DNA from: Priestia megaterium
Lineage (GTDB): Bacteria; Bacillota; Bacilli; Bacillales; Bacillaceae_H
NCBI GenBank assembly: GCA_008180335.1
Contig: VTEF01000011.1
Location: forward strand, 1 to 62,122
Length of the DNA stretch: 62,122 bases
Direction of reading: 5' to 3'
Shown piece by piece: positions 32,412 to 50,627 of the stretch (positions within the stretch are counted from its first letter, which is position 1; each line of letters begins with the position of its first letter). The translations under genes and the position numbers were made by a program. The notes under the pieces were generated by a model that saw only the letters and a program-made list of their open reading frames with translations, did not search any database and was not told the origin of the DNA.

Positions 32412-33602
32412 ATGGGTAAAGAAAAATTCGACCGTTCAAAAACACATGCCAATATCGGTACAATTGGTCACGTTGACCATGGTAAAACAACTTTAACAGC
32501 TGCTATTACAACTGTATTAGCTAAACGTAGTGGTAAAGGTGCTGCTATGGCTTACGACATGATCGACGCTGCTCCAGAAGAGCGCGAGCGTGGAATCACA
32601 ATCTCAACTGCACACGTTGAGTATGAAACTGAAACTCGTCACTATGCACACGTTGACTGCCCAGGACATGCTGACTATGTTAAAAACATGATCACTGGTG
32701 CTGCTCAAATGGATGGCGGTATCTTAGTAGTATCTGCTGCTGACGGTCCAATGCCACAAACTCGTGAGCACATTCTTCTTTCTCGTCAAGTAGGTGTACC
32801 ATACTTAGTTGTATTCTTAAACAAATGTGATATGGTAGACGACGAAGAGTTACTTGAATTAGTAGAAATGGAAGTTCGTGACCTTCTTTCTGAATATGAT
32901 TTCCCTGGTGACGAAGTACCAGTAATCAAAGGTTCTGCTCTTAAAGCTCTTGAAGGAGATGCTGCTTGGGAAGAAAAAATCATCGAGCTTATGAACGCTG
33001 TTGATGAGTATATCCCAACTCCAGAACGTGACACTGAAAAACCATTCATGATGCCAGTTGAGGACGTATTCTCAATCACTGGTCGTGGTACAGTTGCTAC
33101 AGGTCGTGTAGAGCGTGGACAAGTTAAAGTTGGTGACGTAATTGACATCATCGGTTTAACTGAAGAGCCAAAATCTACAACTGTAACTGGTGTAGAAATG
33201 TTCCGTAAGCTTCTTGACTATGCTGAAGCTGGTGACAACATCGGTGCTTTACTTCGTGGTGTATCTCGTGAAGAGATCCAACGTGGACAAGTATTAGCTA
33301 AACCAGGCTCAATCACTCCACACACTAAGTTCAAAGCTGAAGTTTATGTTCTTTCTAAAGAAGAAGGTGGACGTCACACTCCATTCTTCAGCAACTACCG
33401 TCCTCAGTTCTACTTCCGTACAACTGATGTAACTGGTATTTGTAACTTACCAGAAGGCGTAGAAATGGTAATGCCTGGCGACAACATCGAAATGACTGTT
33501 GAACTTATCGCTCCAATCGCGATTGAAGAAGGTACTAAATTCTCAATCCGTGAAGGTGGACGTACAGTAGGCGCTGGCGTTGTAGCTACAATCACTGAGT
33601 AA
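32412..33602 (+). CDS. tuf: Elongation factor Tu
   Basis: 396-residue GTPase that delivers aminoacyl-tRNA. It has GHVDHGKTT (19-27), the switch [26 protein letters not shown] and NKCDM. ATG 32412 gives [16 protein letters not shown] and follows AAGGAGG; the upstream in-frame codons from 32331 are leader. It ends the str operon at a strong terminator. Confidence 0.97.
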   Translation: MGKEKFDRSKTHANIGTIGHVDHGKTTLTAAITTVLAKRSGKGAAMAYDMIDAAPEERERGITISTAHVEYETETRHYAHVDCPGHADYVKNMITGAAQMDGGILVVSAADGPMPQTREHILLSRQVGVPYLVVFLNKCDMVDDEELLELVEMEVRDLLSEYDFPGDEVPVIKGSALKALEGDAAWEEKIIELMNAVDEYIPTPERDTEKPFMMPVEDVFSITGRGTVATGRVERGQVKVGDVIDIIGLTEEPKSTTVTGVEMFRKLLDYAEAGDNIGALLRGVSREEIQRGQVLAKPGSITPHTKFKAEVYVLSKEEGGRHTPFFSNYRPQFYFRTTDVTGICNLPEGVEMVMPGDNIEMTVELIAPIAIEEGTKFSIREGGRTVGAGVVATITE

Positions 33603-33614
33603 TCTCAGTTTTTA

Positions 33615-33645
33615 AAAGAAGCAGGTCTTCCTGCTTCTTTTTTTT
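33615..33645 (+). terminator. Terminator after tuf
   Basis: AAAGAAGCAGG pairs with CCTGCTTCTTT around TCTT, followed by T5. Confidence 0.95.
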
Positions 33646-33749
33646 GATTATAAAAGACAAAAGAGTTTTTTACTATTAGACTTGCAATGTATGGTTCTTT
33701 TATATATAATGAAAAAAGTGCGCAACAGAAAAAGTTTTAAAACTTACTG

Positions 33750-33778
33750 TTGCATTACGTGCCCATTTTTAGTATAAT
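33750..33778 (+). promoter_or_regulatory. SigA promoter of the S10 operon
   Basis: TTGCAT (33750-33755), 17-bp spacer, TATAAT (33773-33778). It starts the ribosomal superoperon with a ~125-nt leader. Confidence 0.8.
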
Positions 33779-33784
33779 AAAAAT

Positions 33785-34219
<435 letters not shown>

Positions 34220-34260
34220 TTTAAAATAAAGAATGAAGAAATACTTAGGAGGTGTGACTA

Positions 34261-34890
34261 ATGGCCAAAGGAATCTTAGGAAGAAAGATCGGTATGACTC
34301 AAGTATTTGCTGAAAACGGTGATTTAATCCCTGTAACAGTTATTGAAGCTACTGGTAACGTAGTACTTCAAGTTAAAAATGCTGAAACAGACGGCTATGA
34401 TGCAATCCAATTAGGTTTTGAAGATGTTCGTGAAAAATTAACGAACAAACCAGCTAAAGGACATGCTGCTAAAGCGAATACTGCTCCTAAGCGCTTCATC
34501 CGTGAGTTACGCGGTTTGAACGCTTCAGAATATGAAGTTGGTCAAGAAGTCAAGGTTGATGTTTTTGCAGAAGGCGATACAATCGATGTAACAGGAGTTT
34601 CAAAGGGTAAAGGTTTCCAAGGTGCTATCAAACGCCACGGACAATCTCGCGGACCAATGTCTCATGGTTCTCGTTACCACCGTCGCCCAGGTTCAATGGG
34701 TCCTGTTGCTCCAAACCGTGTATTCAAAGGTAAATTATTACCAGGACGCATGGGTGGAGAGCGTGTTACTGTTCAAAACTTATCAATCGTTAAAGTTGAT
34801 GCAGAACGTAATCTTTTATTAGTAAAAGGTAATGTACCGGGAGCTAGAAAATCTCTAGTAACTATTAAATCTGCAGTTAAATCTAAATAA
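34261..34890 (+). CDS. rplC: Ribosomal protein uL3
   Basis: 209-residue early-assembly protein of the 50S; its long loop reaches the peptidyl-transferase centre. The signature [22 protein letters not shown] and [27 protein letters not shown] is present (about 117-165). It starts at ATG 34261 behind AGGAGGTG. Confidence 0.97.
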   Translation: MAKGILGRKIGMTQVFAENGDLIPVTVIEATGNVVLQVKNAETDGYDAIQLGFEDVREKLTNKPAKGHAAKANTAPKRFIRELRGLNASEYEVGQEVKVDVFAEGDTIDVTGVSKGKGFQGAIKRHGQSRGPMSHGSRYHRRPGSMGPVAPNRVFKGKLLPGRMGGERVTVQNLSIVKVDAERNLLLVKGNVPGARKSLVTIKSAVKSK

Positions 34891-34918
34891 TCATTCTTCG
34901 AGAAAGGAGGAATAACCA

Positions 34919-35542
34919 ATGCCAAAAGTAGCATTGTTTAACCAAAACGGTCAAAACGTTGGTGAAATCGAATTACAAGATGCCGTATTTGGTATCGAAC
35001 CTAACAATAAAGTACTTTTTGATGCAATCGTAATGCAACGTTCTTCTATGCGTCAAGGTACTTCTAAAGTAAAAAATCGTTCTGAAGTACGTGGTGGTGG
35101 TCGTAAGCCATGGCGTCAAAAAGGTACTGGTCGCGCTCGTCAAGGGTCTATCCGTTCTCCACAATGGCGTGGTGGTGGCGTAGTATTTGGTCCAGTTCCA
35201 AGAAGCTATAGCTACAAATTACCTAAAAAAGTTCGTCGTTTAGCGATTAAGTCTGCTTTATCTACAAAAGTTCAAGACAACAACATCGTCGTTCTTGAAG
35301 CTTTATCTTTTGATGCTCCAAAAACAAAAGACATGGTAGCAGTACTTAAAAACTTAACAGTAGAACGCAAAGCATTAGTAGTAACTGCTGATTTAAATGA
35401 AAATGTTGCACTTTCAGCACGTAATATTCCTGGTGTAACTGTTGTTACAGCTAACGGTTTAAACGTATTAGACGTAATGAACCATGATAAGCTTGTAATC
35501 ACTAAAGAAGCAGTTGAAAAAGTAGAGGAGGTGCTTGCATAA
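34919..35542 (+). CDS. rplD: Ribosomal protein uL4
   Basis: 207-residue exit-tunnel protein; its extended loop ([21 protein letters not shown], about 59-79) forms the macrolide-lined tunnel constriction and is wild type. L4 represses the S10 operon in E. coli. Its stop overlaps the rplW start (TAATG). Confidence 0.97.
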   Translation: MPKVALFNQNGQNVGEIELQDAVFGIEPNNKVLFDAIVMQRSSMRQGTSKVKNRSEVRGGGRKPWRQKGTGRARQGSIRSPQWRGGGVVFGPVPRSYSYKLPKKVRRLAIKSALSTKVQDNNIVVLEALSFDAPKTKDMVAVLKNLTVERKALVVTADLNENVALSARNIPGVTVVTANGLNVLDVMNHDKLVITKEAVEKVEEVLA

Positions 35543-35829
35543 TGAAAGATCCTCGTGATATTATTAAGCGCCCCGTAATTACAGAACGTTCAACAGACTT
35601 AATGACTGAGAAAAAATATACGTTTGAAGTTGATGTTAGAGCTAATAAAACTGAAGTTAAAGATGCGATCGAGAAAATCTTTGACGTAAAAGTTGAAAAA
35701 GTAAACATCATGAACTACAAAGGTAAATTTAAGCGTGTAGGTCGTTATAGCGGTCTTACAAACCGTCGTCGTAAAGCGGTAGTAACGCTAACTCAAGAAA
35801 GCAACGAAATCGAATTCTTCGAAGCTTAA
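35542..35829 (+). CDS. rplW: Ribosomal protein uL23
   Basis: 95-residue protein at the tunnel exit, docking site for trigger factor and SRP. It has the [26 protein letters not shown] start and the [14 protein letters not shown] loop. It overlaps rplD by one base, implying translational coupling. Confidence 0.96.
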   Translation: MKDPRDIIKRPVITERSTDLMTEKKYTFEVDVRANKTEVKDAIEKIFDVKVEKVNIMNYKGKFKRVGRYSGLTNRRRKAVVTLTQESNEIEFFEA

Positions 35830-35838
35830 GATTAATAG

Positions 35839-36687
<849 letters not shown>

Positions 36688-36696
36688 CGGGATTGA

Positions 36697-37023
<327 letters not shown>

Positions 37024-37042
37024 TATGAGAGGAGGCTTTTAA

Positions 37043-37384
37043 ATGCAAGCTAAAGCTGTTGCGAGAACAGTACGTATTGCTCCTCGTAAAGTTCGTTTAG
37101 TTGTAGATTTAATTCGAGGTAAGCAAGTGGGTGAAGCGTTAGCAGTGCTACTTCACACGCCAAAGGCTGCTTCTCCGGTTGTTGAGAAAGTATTGAAATC
37201 TGCTATTGCCAATGCAGAACATAATTATGAAATGGACGCTAATAACTTAGTTGTTTCTGAAGTTTTTGTTGACGAAGGACCAACTTTAAAACGTTTCCGT
37301 CCACGTGCTATGGGACGTGCAAGTCAAATTAACAAACGCACAAGCCACATTACGATCGTGGTATCAGAAAAGAAGGAGGGATAA
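37043..37384 (+). CDS. rplV: Ribosomal protein uL22
   Basis: 113-residue protein lining the exit tunnel. Signature [26 protein letters not shown] at the N-terminus; the beta-hairpin [25 protein letters not shown] carries the macrolide-linked tip and looks normal. Ribosome site GAGAGGAGG. Confidence 0.96.
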   Translation: MQAKAVARTVRIAPRKVRLVVDLIRGKQVGEALAVLLHTPKAASPVVEKVLKSAIANAEHNYEMDANNLVVSEVFVDEGPTLKRFRPRAMGRASQINKRTSHITIVVSEKKEG

Positions 37385-38670
<1,286 letters not shown>

Positions 38671-38680
38671 TTAAGTCTGA

Positions 38681-38959
<279 letters not shown>

Positions 38960-38986
38960 TAGTGAAGATAGATCGGGTAAGAATGA

Positions 38987-39379
<393 letters not shown>

Positions 39380-39431
39380 TTGATTAATATAGAATAAAAA
39401 ACAAAATGCCTTTTAAGGAGGTGCGAATAGG

Positions 39432-39743
39432 ATGCATGTAAAAAAGGGCGACAAAGTAGTGGTTATCTCTGGTAAAGATAAAGGCAAACAAGGCGAAGTA
39501 CTTGCTGCTTTTCCAAAGAAAAACCGTGTGCTTGTTGAAGGTGTAAACATCGTGAAAAAACACTCTAAACCTTCTCAAGTAAATCCACAAGGTGGAATCG
39601 TTAGCCAAGAGGCACCTATCCACGTATCTAACGTAATGCCATTAGATCCTAAATCTGGTGAGCCAACTCGTGTTGGTTACCAAGTGATCGACGGTAAAAA
39701 GGTACGTGTAGCAAAAAAATCTGGTGAAGCATTAGATAAATAA
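39432..39743 (+). CDS. rplX: Ribosomal protein uL24
   Basis: 103-residue 50S assembly initiator with an N-terminal KOW motif ([21 protein letters not shown], about 4-24) and the [25 protein letters not shown] loop. Preceded by AAGGAGGTG. Confidence 0.96.
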   Translation: MHVKKGDKVVVISGKDKGKQGEVLAAFPKKNRVLVEGVNIVKKHSKPSQVNPQGGIVSQEAPIHVSNVMPLDPKSGEPTRVGYQVIDGKKVRVAKKSGEALDK

Positions 39744-39774
39744 TTATTGAAATGTGAAGGGAGGTATAGTTCAC

Positions 39775-40314
39775 ATGAACCGTCTTAAAGAAAAATTTAC
39801 AAAAGAAATTACACCTGCATTAGTAAGCAAGTTTAATTATGAATCTGTAATGCAAGTGCCAAAAATCGAAAAGATCGTAATTAACATGGGGATTGGTGAC
39901 GCTGTTTCAAACTCTAAAGCTTTAGATAATGCTGTTGAGGAATTAGCAGAAATCACTGGTCAAAAACCTATTGTAACTCGTGCGAAAAAATCGATTGCTG
40001 GTTTCCGTCTACGTGAAGGTATGCCAATCGGTGCAAAAGTTACTTTACGTGGCGAACGCATGTATGAATTCTTCGATAAATTAATTTCAGTATCACTTCC
40101 ACGTGTACGTGACTTCCGTGGTGTATCTAAAAAAGCATTTGATGGTCGTGGAAACTACACATTAGGTGTTAAAGAACAATTGATCTTCCCAGAGATCGAT
40201 TATGATAAAGTAAGTAAAGTTCGTGGTATGGATATCGTTATTGTTACAACAGCAAACACTGATGAAGAAGCTCGTGAGCTTTTAACTCAGTTCGGTATGC
40301 CATTCCAGAAGTAA
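39775..40314 (+). CDS. rplE: Ribosomal protein uL5
   Basis: 179-residue central-protuberance protein that binds 5S rRNA. Signature [26 protein letters not shown] and [30 protein letters not shown] 39775 follows GGGAGGT; upstream in-frame codons from 39754 include that site. Confidence 0.97.
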   Translation: MNRLKEKFTKEITPALVSKFNYESVMQVPKIEKIVINMGIGDAVSNSKALDNAVEELAEITGQKPIVTRAKKSIAGFRLREGMPIGAKVTLRGERMYEFFDKLISVSLPRVRDFRGVSKKAFDGRGNYTLGVKEQLIFPEIDYDKVSKVRGMDIVIVTTANTDEEARELLTQFGMPFQK

Positions 40315-40317
40315 TAA

Positions 40318-40533
<216 letters not shown>

Positions 40534-40563
40534 AACCCAAGTTTGGGAAGGAGGTAAATTAAT

Positions 40564-40962
40564 ATGGTAATGACTGATCCTATTGCAGATTTACTAACTC
40601 GTATCCGCAATGCGAACATGGTTCGTCATGAGAAAATTGAAATCCCTGCTTCTAACATTAAGAAGCAAATTGCAGAAATCCTTAAGCGTGAGGGTTTCGT
40701 ACGTGATGTAGAATACATCGAAGATAACAAACAAGGTATTATCCGTATCTTCTTAAAATACGGTGCAAATAATGAGCGTGTAATTACAGGATTAAAACGT
40801 ATCAGTAAGCCTGGTCTACGTGTTTATGCAAAAACAAACGAGGTACCTCGTGTACTTAACGGTTTAGGTATTGCAATCGTTTCTACTTCTCAAGGTGTTT
40901 TAACTGACAAAGAAGCTCGTCAAAAACAAACAGGCGGAGAAGTATTAGCATACGTTTGGTAA
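40564..40962 (+). CDS. rpsH: Ribosomal protein uS8
   Basis: 132-residue central-domain 16S binder. In E. coli it represses the spc operon by binding near rplE; I did not identify such a site here. It has [29 protein letters not shown] and the [26 protein letters not shown] tail. Ribosome site GGAAGGAGG. Confidence 0.97.
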   Translation: MVMTDPIADLLTRIRNANMVRHEKIEIPASNIKKQIAEILKREGFVRDVEYIEDNKQGIIRIFLKYGANNERVITGLKRISKPGLRVYAKTNEVPRVLNGLGIAIVSTSQGVLTDKEARQKQTGGEVLAYVW

Positions 40963-40992
40963 TAAGTTTTTAAAGTGAATGGAGGTGTAAGT

Positions 40993-41532
40993 ATGTCACG
41001 TGTTGGTAAAAAGCCTTTAGAACTTCCAGCAAGTGTTACAGTTACTAATGAAAACAACACTGTAACTGTAAAAGGGCCAAAGGGTGAATTGACTCGTACA
41101 TTCCACCCTGATATCGAAATCAAAGTTGAAGATAACGTATTAGTTGTAAATCGTCCTAGCGACAATAAAGAGCACCGTGCTCTTCACGGAACTACTCGCA
41201 GCCTTTTAGGTAACATGGTTGAAGGTGTTACAAATGGTTACGAACGTGGTTTAGAATTAATCGGTGTAGGTTACCGTGCACAAAAATCTGGCAGCAAATT
41301 AGTATTAAGTGTTGGATACTCTCATCCAGTAGAAATCACTCCTGAACAAGGAATCGAAATCGAAGTTCCTTCTCAAACTAAAGTTGTTGTTAAAGGTATC
41401 GATAAAGAACGTGTAGGTGCATTAGCTGCAAATATCCGTGACGTTCGTCCACCAGAGCCTTATAAAGGTAAAGGTATTCGTTATGAAGGCGAATTTGTTC
41501 GTCGTAAAGAAGGTAAAACTGCTAAGAAGTAA
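40993..41532 (+). CDS. rplF: Ribosomal protein uL6
   Basis: 179-residue protein near the sarcin-ricin loop. It has [48 protein letters not shown] and [29 protein letters not shown] 40993 follows GGAGGTG; the in-frame codon at 40975 precedes that. Confidence 0.97.
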   Translation: MSRVGKKPLELPASVTVTNENNTVTVKGPKGELTRTFHPDIEIKVEDNVLVVNRPSDNKEHRALHGTTRSLLGNMVEGVTNGYERGLELIGVGYRAQKSGSKLVLSVGYSHPVEITPEQGIEIEVPSQTKVVVKGIDKERVGALAANIRDVRPPEPYKGKGIRYEGEFVRRKEGKTAKK

Positions 41533-41564
41533 TGCCTGATAGGTAAAAGAAAGGAGTGACCGAA

Positions 41565-42448
<884 letters not shown>

Positions 42449-42461
42449 GGAGGGACACAGA

Positions 42462-42644
42462 ATGGCAAACAAATTAGCAATTACCCTCACTCGTAGCGTA
42501 ATTGGTCGTCCAGAAGATCAACGTGTAACTGTTCGTACACTTGGCTTACGTAAAGTAAACCAAACTGTCGTTCAAGACGATAATCCTGCAATTCGCGGTA
42601 TGATTAACAAAGTAGCTCACCTTGTTACAGTAAAAGAGCAATAA
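42462..42644 (+). CDS. rpmD: Ribosomal protein uL30
   Basis: 60-residue 50S protein with [33 protein letters not shown] and [18 protein letters not shown], the standard L30 pattern. It begins 13 nt after rpsE with AAGGAGGG. Confidence 0.95.
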   Translation: MANKLAITLTRSVIGRPEDQRVTVRTLGLRKVNQTVVQDDNPAIRGMINKVAHLVTVKEQ

Positions 42645-42677
42645 GTATAAATTGTCACTCTAAGGAGGTGCTCCGGA

Positions 42678-43118
42678 ATGAAACTTCATGAATTAAAACC
42701 AGCTGAAGGTTCACGTAAAGAACGTAACCGTGTAGGTCGTGGTACTGGTTCAGGTAACGGAAAAACTTCAGGTAAAGGTCACAAAGGGCAAAACGCTCGT
42801 TCTGGCGGTGGCGTAAGACCTGGTTTTGAAGGTGGTCAAACTCCTTTATTCCGTCGTCTTCCAAAACGTGGTTTCACTAATATCAATCGTAAAGAGTATG
42901 CGATTGTTAATTTAGAAGACTTAAACCGTTTTGAAGATGGAACTGAAGTAACACCAGAATTATTAATCGAAACTGGTTTAGTAAGCAAAGTAAAAGCTGG
43001 TATTAAAGTATTAGGTAACGGTACTTTAACTACTAAGCTTACTGTAAAAGCTACTAAATTCTCCTCATCTGCCAAAGAAGCTATCGAAGCTGCAGGCGGT
43101 TCAGTTGAGGTGATCTAA
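42678..43118 (+). CDS. rplO: Ribosomal protein uL15
   Basis: 146-residue late-assembly protein with an extended Gly/Arg-rich N-terminus ([31 protein letters not shown]) and a globular C-terminal domain. Its stop overlaps the secY start (TAATG), coupling the two genes. Confidence 0.96.
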   Translation: MKLHELKPAEGSRKERNRVGRGTGSGNGKTSGKGHKGQNARSGGGVRPGFEGGQTPLFRRLPKRGFTNINRKEYAIVNLEDLNRFEDGTEVTPELLIETGLVSKVKAGIKVLGNGTLTTKLTVKATKFSSSAKEAIEAAGGSVEVI

Positions 43119-44410
43119 TGTTTCAAACAATCTCCAATTTAATGCGCGTGCGTGAAATTAGACAGAAGATCTTTTTCACATTGTTAATGTTAGTTATTTT
43201 CCGAATTGGTACATTTATTCCTGTACCAAGTGTCAATACGGATGTACTGAAATTGCAAGATGAGTTAAATGTGTTTGGAGTTCTAAACACATTTGGCGGT
43301 GGCGCTTTACAAAACTTTTCTATTCTTGCGATGGGCATTATGCCATATATTACAGCATCCATCATCGTCCAGTTATTACAGATGGATGTTGTACCTAAAT
43401 TTACAGAATGGTCAAAGCAAGGGGAAGTTGGGCGTCGTAAACTAGCTCAAGTAACTCGTTATGGAACAATTGTGCTTGGATTTATCCAGGCATTAGGTAT
43501 GTCTATAGGATTTAACAATATGTCGGGTGGGCAATTAATTGCTAATCCGGGAGTCGCTACTTATCTTTTGATTGCTGTCGTATTAACAGCAGGAACTGCT
43601 TTTTTAATGTGGTTAGGTGAACAGATTACTGCAAAAGGTGTGGGCAATGGTATTTCTATCATTATCTTTGCTGGTATCGCAGCTGGAATTCCAACTACAT
43701 TAAATCAAATTTACGCACAGCAATTTGAAGATGTTGGGGATCAGTTATTTATTCGTATTGTAACAGTTGTTTTAATTGCGCTTGCAGTTTTAGCTATTGT
43801 TGTGGGAGTAATTTACTTCCAGCAAGCACTACGAAAAATTCCTATTCAATATGCAAAGGGTTCAGCCGGTCGTAATCCTGTTGGTGGTCAATCCACACAT
43901 TTACCTTTAAAAGTAAATGCTGCTGGGGTTATTCCTGTTATCTTTGCAGTTTCATTTATTATTACTCCACCAACAATTGCATCATTTTTCGGTCCAAATG
44001 ATGTAACAGATTGGATTCAGAACACGTTTGATTATACAAAGCCTATTGGGATGCTCGTATATGTAGCTCTCATTATCGCTTTCTCATACTTCTACACATT
44101 TGTTCAAGTTAATCCTGAACAAGTGGCGGAGAATTTGAAAAAGCAAGGCGGTTATATTCCTGGTATACGTCCAGGTAAAAGCACGCAAGATTACTTAACA
44201 AAAGTACTATATCGTCTCACACTGATTGGTTCGATTTTTCTTGCGTTAATTGCTGTGCTGCCCGTGATCTTTATTCAAGTGGCAAACTTACCTTCTTCTG
44301 CTCAGATTGGCGGTACTAGTTTGTTAATTGTTGTAGGGGTTGCTCTTGAGACGATGAAACAGCTTGAGAGTCAATTAGTGAAACGCCATTATAAAGGGTT
44401 TATTAAATAA
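43118..44410 (+). CDS. secY: SecY, protein-conducting channel
   Basis: 430-residue core of the SecYEG translocon with about ten transmembrane helices. Conserved segments: the N-terminal MRVREIRQKIFFTL, the plug/TM2 region AMGIMPYITASIIVQLLQMD, TM5 GVGNGISIIIFAGI, and the cytosolic loop NPEQVAENLKKQGGYIPGIRPGKST. Its partner secE is in this window at 17081. Confidence 0.97.
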   Translation: MFQTISNLMRVREIRQKIFFTLLMLVIFRIGTFIPVPSVNTDVLKLQDELNVFGVLNTFGGGALQNFSILAMGIMPYITASIIVQLLQMDVVPKFTEWSKQGEVGRRKLAQVTRYGTIVLGFIQALGMSIGFNNMSGGQLIANPGVATYLLIAVVLTAGTAFLMWLGEQITAKGVGNGISIIIFAGIAAGIPTTLNQIYAQQFEDVGDQLFIRIVTVVLIALAVLAIVVGVIYFQQALRKIPIQYAKGSAGRNPVGGQSTHLPLKVNAAGVIPVIFAVSFIITPPTIASFFGPNDVTDWIQNTFDYTKPIGMLVYVALIIAFSYFYTFVQVNPEQVAENLKKQGGYIPGIRPGKSTQDYLTKVLYRLTLIGSIFLALIAVLPVIFIQVANLPSSAQIGGTSLLIVVGVALETMKQLESQLVKRHYKGFIK

Positions 44411-44453
44411 ATTGTTTAGTGGGGAGCTGCTGGCTTTCCCATTAAACGGATAG

Positions 44454-45871
<1,418 letters not shown>

Positions 45872-45973
45872 TGATGTTAGGCAATGTTATCTCTATCCAT
45901 TCCTCGCTAGATGCACTGGACAGTTAAACAGTAATTATCTAAATTCACGATGCTCGTTTTTCGTCTGAATTGC

Positions 45974-45982
45974 TGTTAAAAT
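45974..45982 (+). promoter_or_regulatory. Possible extended -10 before infA
   Basis: TGtTAAAAT (TGn at 45974-45976, -10 at 45977-45982) has no good -35. It lies in the 242-nt gap between map and infA, which otherwise shows no gene. Confidence 0.3.
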
Positions 45983-46113
45983 GGTAAAGATGTATATTAC
46001 AAACGTGATTCATCTTGAATTTAATGATTACGATCTCCGGATGTTCAGAACAGGTTCTTTTTAAATCGATTAATGATAGCTTGTTACTGTTGCAAAGAAA
46101 GGAGAGCACTTTA

Positions 46114-46332
46114 ATGGCAAAAGACGATGTAATTGAAGTAGAAGGTACAGTTTTAGAGACTTTACCTAACGCAATGTTCAAGGTAGAATTAGAAAATGGT
46201 CATACAGTACTTGCTCACGTTTCTGGTAAAATTCGCATGCATTTCATTCGAATCTTACCTGGAGACAAAGTAACTGTAGAATTATCACCATATGATTTAA
46301 CTCGCGGTAGAATTACGTACCGTTTTAAATAA
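46114..46332 (+). CDS. infA: Translation initiation factor IF-1
   Basis: 72-residue S1/OB-fold factor that occupies the A site during initiation. [51 protein letters not shown] is the family sequence. ATG 46114 is preceded by AAAGGAGAG; in-frame codons back to 46015 are leader. Confidence 0.97.
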   Translation: MAKDDVIEVEGTVLETLPNAMFKVELENGHTVLAHVSGKIRMHFIRILPGDKVTVELSPYDLTRGRITYRFK

Positions 46333-46366
46333 AACCTATGCACTCCGTACTATCAAGGAGGTATGA

Positions 46367-46872
<506 letters not shown>

Positions 46873-46892
46873 TTAGTAAAGGAGGTCATTGA

Positions 46893-47285
<393 letters not shown>

Positions 47286-47401
47286 TTAATATGTATAGAT
47301 TCTGTACAATTGTCGATAATGATGATGGTATAGAATTTATTCATGCAACGAAATGCTTTTCTATTTGTTGTGCACATTCGGGAACTGTCTAATAGGGAAT
47401 T

Positions 47402-47435
47402 TCGGTTAGACATTGAGCAATTAACGTCTAGCCGA
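47402..47435 (+). other. Hairpin in the rpoA leader
   Basis: TCGGTTAGAC (47402-47411) pairs with GTCTAGCCGA (47426-47435) with one G-T pair and a 14-nt loop. No U-run follows. It lies in the 179-nt gap between rpsK and rpoA, where TATAGA (47329-47334) with an upstream TGg might also be a weak promoter. Confidence 0.65.
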
Positions 47436-47464
47436 GGTTTCGACGTTTTGAAGGAGGGTTTATA

Positions 47465-48409
47465 ATGATAGAGATTGAAAAGCCAAAAATCGAAACGGTA
47501 GAAATCAGCGATGATAGAAAGTACGGTAAATTCGTCGTCGAACCACTTGAGCGTGGATATGGTACTACTTTGGGTAACTCCTTACGTCGTATCCTATTAT
47601 CCTCACTCCCTGGTGCAGCTGTAACATCTATTCAAATTGACGGTGTATTACATGAGTTTTCAACAGTTCCTGGAGTTGTTGAAGATGTAACGAACATCAT
47701 TTTAAACGTTAAGAAATTAGCGTTAAAAATTTACTCTGATGAAGAGAAAACTCTTGAGATCGATGTTAAAGGTCCTGGTACTGTCACGGCTGCTGATATT
47801 CAAGCAGATAGTGATATTGAGGTCTTAAATCCTGACCTTCATATTGCTACACTTGAGTCAGATGCTCATTTCCGTATGAGACTAACTGCTCGCACTGGTC
47901 GAGGGTATACTCCTGCCGATGCAAACAAGCGTGAAGACCAACCAATTGGAGTGCTTCCAATTGATTCTATTTATACTCCTGTTACGCGCGTGGCATATTA
48001 TGTAGAGAATACTCGTGTGGGACAAATGACGAATTATGATAAGTTAACATTAGATGTTTGGACCGATGGTAGCATCGAGCCAGAAAAAGCAGTCGCTTTA
48101 GGTGCAAAGATTTTAACTGAGCATTTAAACATCTTTGTTAATTTAACTGATGAAGCCCAAAAAGCAGAGATTATGGTAGAAAAAGAGGAAGATCAGAAAG
48201 AGAAAGTTCTTGAGATGACTATTGAAGAACTAGATTTATCTGTTCGTTCTTATAACTGCTTAAAACGTGCAGGCATTAATACTGTACAAGAGCTTGCTAA
48301 TAAAACAGAAGAAGATATGATGAAAGTTCGTAACTTAGGCCGTAAATCTTTAGAGGAAGTAAAAGCTAAACTTGAAGAATTAGGACTAGGACTACGTAAA
48401 GACGACTGA
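47465..48409 (+). CDS. rpoA: RNA polymerase alpha subunit
   Basis: 314-residue assembly subunit. The N-terminal dimerisation domain contains [23 protein letters not shown]; the acidic linker is [16 protein letters not shown]; the C-terminal domain [45 protein letters not shown] binds UP elements and regulators. ATG 47465 follows AAGGAGGG. Confidence 0.97.
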   Translation: MIEIEKPKIETVEISDDRKYGKFVVEPLERGYGTTLGNSLRRILLSSLPGAAVTSIQIDGVLHEFSTVPGVVEDVTNIILNVKKLALKIYSDEEKTLEIDVKGPGTVTAADIQADSDIEVLNPDLHIATLESDAHFRMRLTARTGRGYTPADANKREDQPIGVLPIDSIYTPVTRVAYYVENTRVGQMTNYDKLTLDVWTDGSIEPEKAVALGAKILTEHLNIFVNLTDEAQKAEIMVEKEEDQKEKVLEMTIEELDLSVRSYNCLKRAGINTVQELANKTEEDMMKVRNLGRKSLEEVKAKLEELGLGLRKDD

Positions 48410-48437
48410 TATCTTACCAATCTGTTTAACTACTTAA

Positions 48438-48818
<381 letters not shown>

Positions 48819-48834
48819 TATTTTATACATGTGG

Positions 48835-48876
48835 AAAAGGGCGAGACAGTTTGTAACTAGTCATTGCCCTTTTTTT
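48835..48876 (+). terminator. Terminator after rplQ
   Basis: AAAAGGGC...GACAGT pairs with ACTAGTC...GCCCTTTT; the T-run continues to 48876. It ends the S10-spc-alpha superoperon. Confidence 0.88.
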
Positions 48877-48939
48877 ATACGATGAAATCTCTCTCTTTCT
48901 AAAGAGTGGAGGTAAGGTCAAAGCGTGGAGGGGAAGATG

Positions 48940-49782
48940 ATGTTGAAAGAAACTTCACTTGAAGTAAAAGACCTATGCTTTCGCTATGAAGCTAACACCC
49001 ATTTAACGTTAAATCACCTCTCTTTCTCTGCTTACAAAGGTGAATGGTTAGCTATTGCCGGACATAATGGTTCTGGAAAATCTACACTAGCTAGAATTTT
49101 AAATGGTTTACTGCTTCCCGAAGCTGGAACTGTAAAAGTAATGGATATGATGCTATCTGAAGAGACAATCTGGGAAGTGAGAAAACGAATTGGGATGGTG
49201 TTTCAGAATCCAGATAATCAGTTTGTCGGTTCAACTGTACAAGATGATATCGCATTTGGGCTTGAGAATAATGGGTTACCTTTTGAGGTAATGAAAAAGC
49301 GAATCCCTGAAGCCATTGAAATGGTCAATATGAGTGCTTTTATCGATCAAGAACCACATCATTTATCTGGAGGACAAAAGCAGCGTGTAGCGATTGCTGG
49401 CGTTATTGCAGTACAACCTTCCATTATTATTTTAGATGAGGCTACCTCGATGCTGGATCCCATTGGAAGGATTGAAGTTCTCGAAACTGTTAGAAAATTA
49501 AAAGAAGAAAAACAACTTACGGTTATTTCAATCACTCACGATTTGGATGAAGTGGCAATGGCTGATCGTGTGATTGTGTTAAACAAGGGGAACATTTTTG
49601 CAACGGGTACGCCTCAAGAAATTTTTTCGCTCGGATCAAAGTTAACAGATATTGGATTAGACTTGCCTTTTGCGGTAAAGTTAAGTCATCGTTTGACCTC
49701 ATTAGGCATGCCGTTATCTAAAATCTACTTAACAGATGAGGACTTGGTGAATGAATTATGGACATTATATTCAAAGAAGTAG
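48940..49782 (+). CDS. ecfA1: EcfA1, ATPase of the ECF vitamin transporter
   Basis: First ATPase of the shared energising module for vitamin uptake (group II ECF). 280 residues with Walker [11 protein letters not shown]-loop QNPDNQFVG, signature [13 protein letters not shown], and [13 protein letters not shown] 48940 gives the best spacing from GGAGG (48927-48931); ATG 48937 is equally possible and adds one residue. It overlaps ecfA2 by 25 nt. Substrate-binding S-components are elsewhere. Confidence 0.94.
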   Translation: MLKETSLEVKDLCFRYEANTHLTLNHLSFSAYKGEWLAIAGHNGSGKSTLARILNGLLLPEAGTVKVMDMMLSEETIWEVRKRIGMVFQNPDNQFVGSTVQDDIAFGLENNGLPFEVMKKRIPEAIEMVNMSAFIDQEPHHLSGGQKQRVAIAGVIAVQPSIIILDEATSMLDPIGRIEVLETVRKLKEEKQLTVISITHDLDEVAMADRVIVLNKGNIFATGTPQEIFSLGSKLTDIGLDLPFAVKLSHRLTSLGMPLSKIYLTDEDLVNELWTLYSKK

Positions 49783-50627
49783 AGCATCGTTATCAAGTAA
49801 ATACACCTTTTGAGCGCGTTGCCCTTTATGATTTAAATCTTTCGATCCCATCTGGTACATTTCTTGCTATTATTGGCCATACTGGATCCGGAAAATCAAC
49901 AATTATTCAGCACTTGAATGCTCTGTTAAAACCTACAGCAGGCTCTATTACTCTTGGTGAACGCACAATACAAGCTAACCGCAAAGAAAAGAATTTAAAA
50001 GAAATCCGTCAAAAAGTGGGTGTCGTGTTTCAATTTCCTGAACATCAATTGTTTGAAGAAACCGTTGAAAAAGATATCTGTTTTGGACCGATGAATTTTG
50101 GTGTACCGTTAGAAGAAGCGAGAAAGAAAGCACGGGAACTTATTGAATTAGTTGGTCTGTCACAAGAAATCTTACAACGTTCTCCATTTGATTTGAGCGG
50201 CGGGCAAATGAGAAGAGTAGCCATTGCAGGGATTTTAGCTATGAACCCTGATGTACTAATCTTAGATGAACCAACGGCTGGGTTAGATCCTAGAGGCAGA
50301 AAAGAAATTATGGAGATGATTCATCAGCTTCATAAAGAAAAGCGGCTAACGACCATTCTCGTTACGCATAGCATGGAAGATGCAGCGTTATATGCGGATC
50401 AGCTTATTGTCATGAATAAAGGAACCATCGCTATGCAAGGAACGCCTAAAGAAGTATTTAGCCACTATACACAATTAAAAGAATACGGCTTAGATGTTCC
50501 GGAATCGCTTCGCTTTATTTTAAAGTTAAAAGAGAAATTTCAATTGGCAGATCAAGAGATTGCCCTTACATTCTCAGAGGTTGTCGAGCAAGTGAAAACA
50601 ATTATGTTAAAAGGTGATCAAAAATGA
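49758..50627 (+). CDS. ecfA2: EcfA2, second ATPase of the ECF transporter
   Basis: 289 residues: Walker [20 protein letters not shown]-loop, [13 protein letters not shown] signature, [10 protein letters not shown]. It pairs with EcfA1 as a heterodimer on EcfT. Its start lies within the 3' end of ecfA1 and its stop overlaps ecfT (ATGA), so all three are translationally coupled. Confidence 0.95.
   Translation: MDIIFKEVEHRYQVNTPFERVALYDLNLSIPSGTFLAIIGHTGSGKSTIIQHLNALLKPTAGSITLGERTIQANRKEKNLKEIRQKVGVVFQFPEHQLFEETVEKDICFGPMNFGVPLEEARKKARELIELVGLSQEILQRSPFDLSGGQMRRVAIAGILAMNPDVLILDEPTAGLDPRGRKEIMEMIHQLHKEKRLTTILVTHSMEDAALYADQLIVMNKGTIAMQGTPKEVFSHYTQLKEYGLDVPESLRFILKLKEKFQLADQEIALTFSEVVEQVKTIMLKGDQK

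Noticed and set aside
45872-46113. A KOW-type small gene between map and infA as in some Bacilli
   Set aside because: All frames in the gap are broken by stops; the in-frame extension of infA from 46015 has no ribosome site and no KOW pattern.
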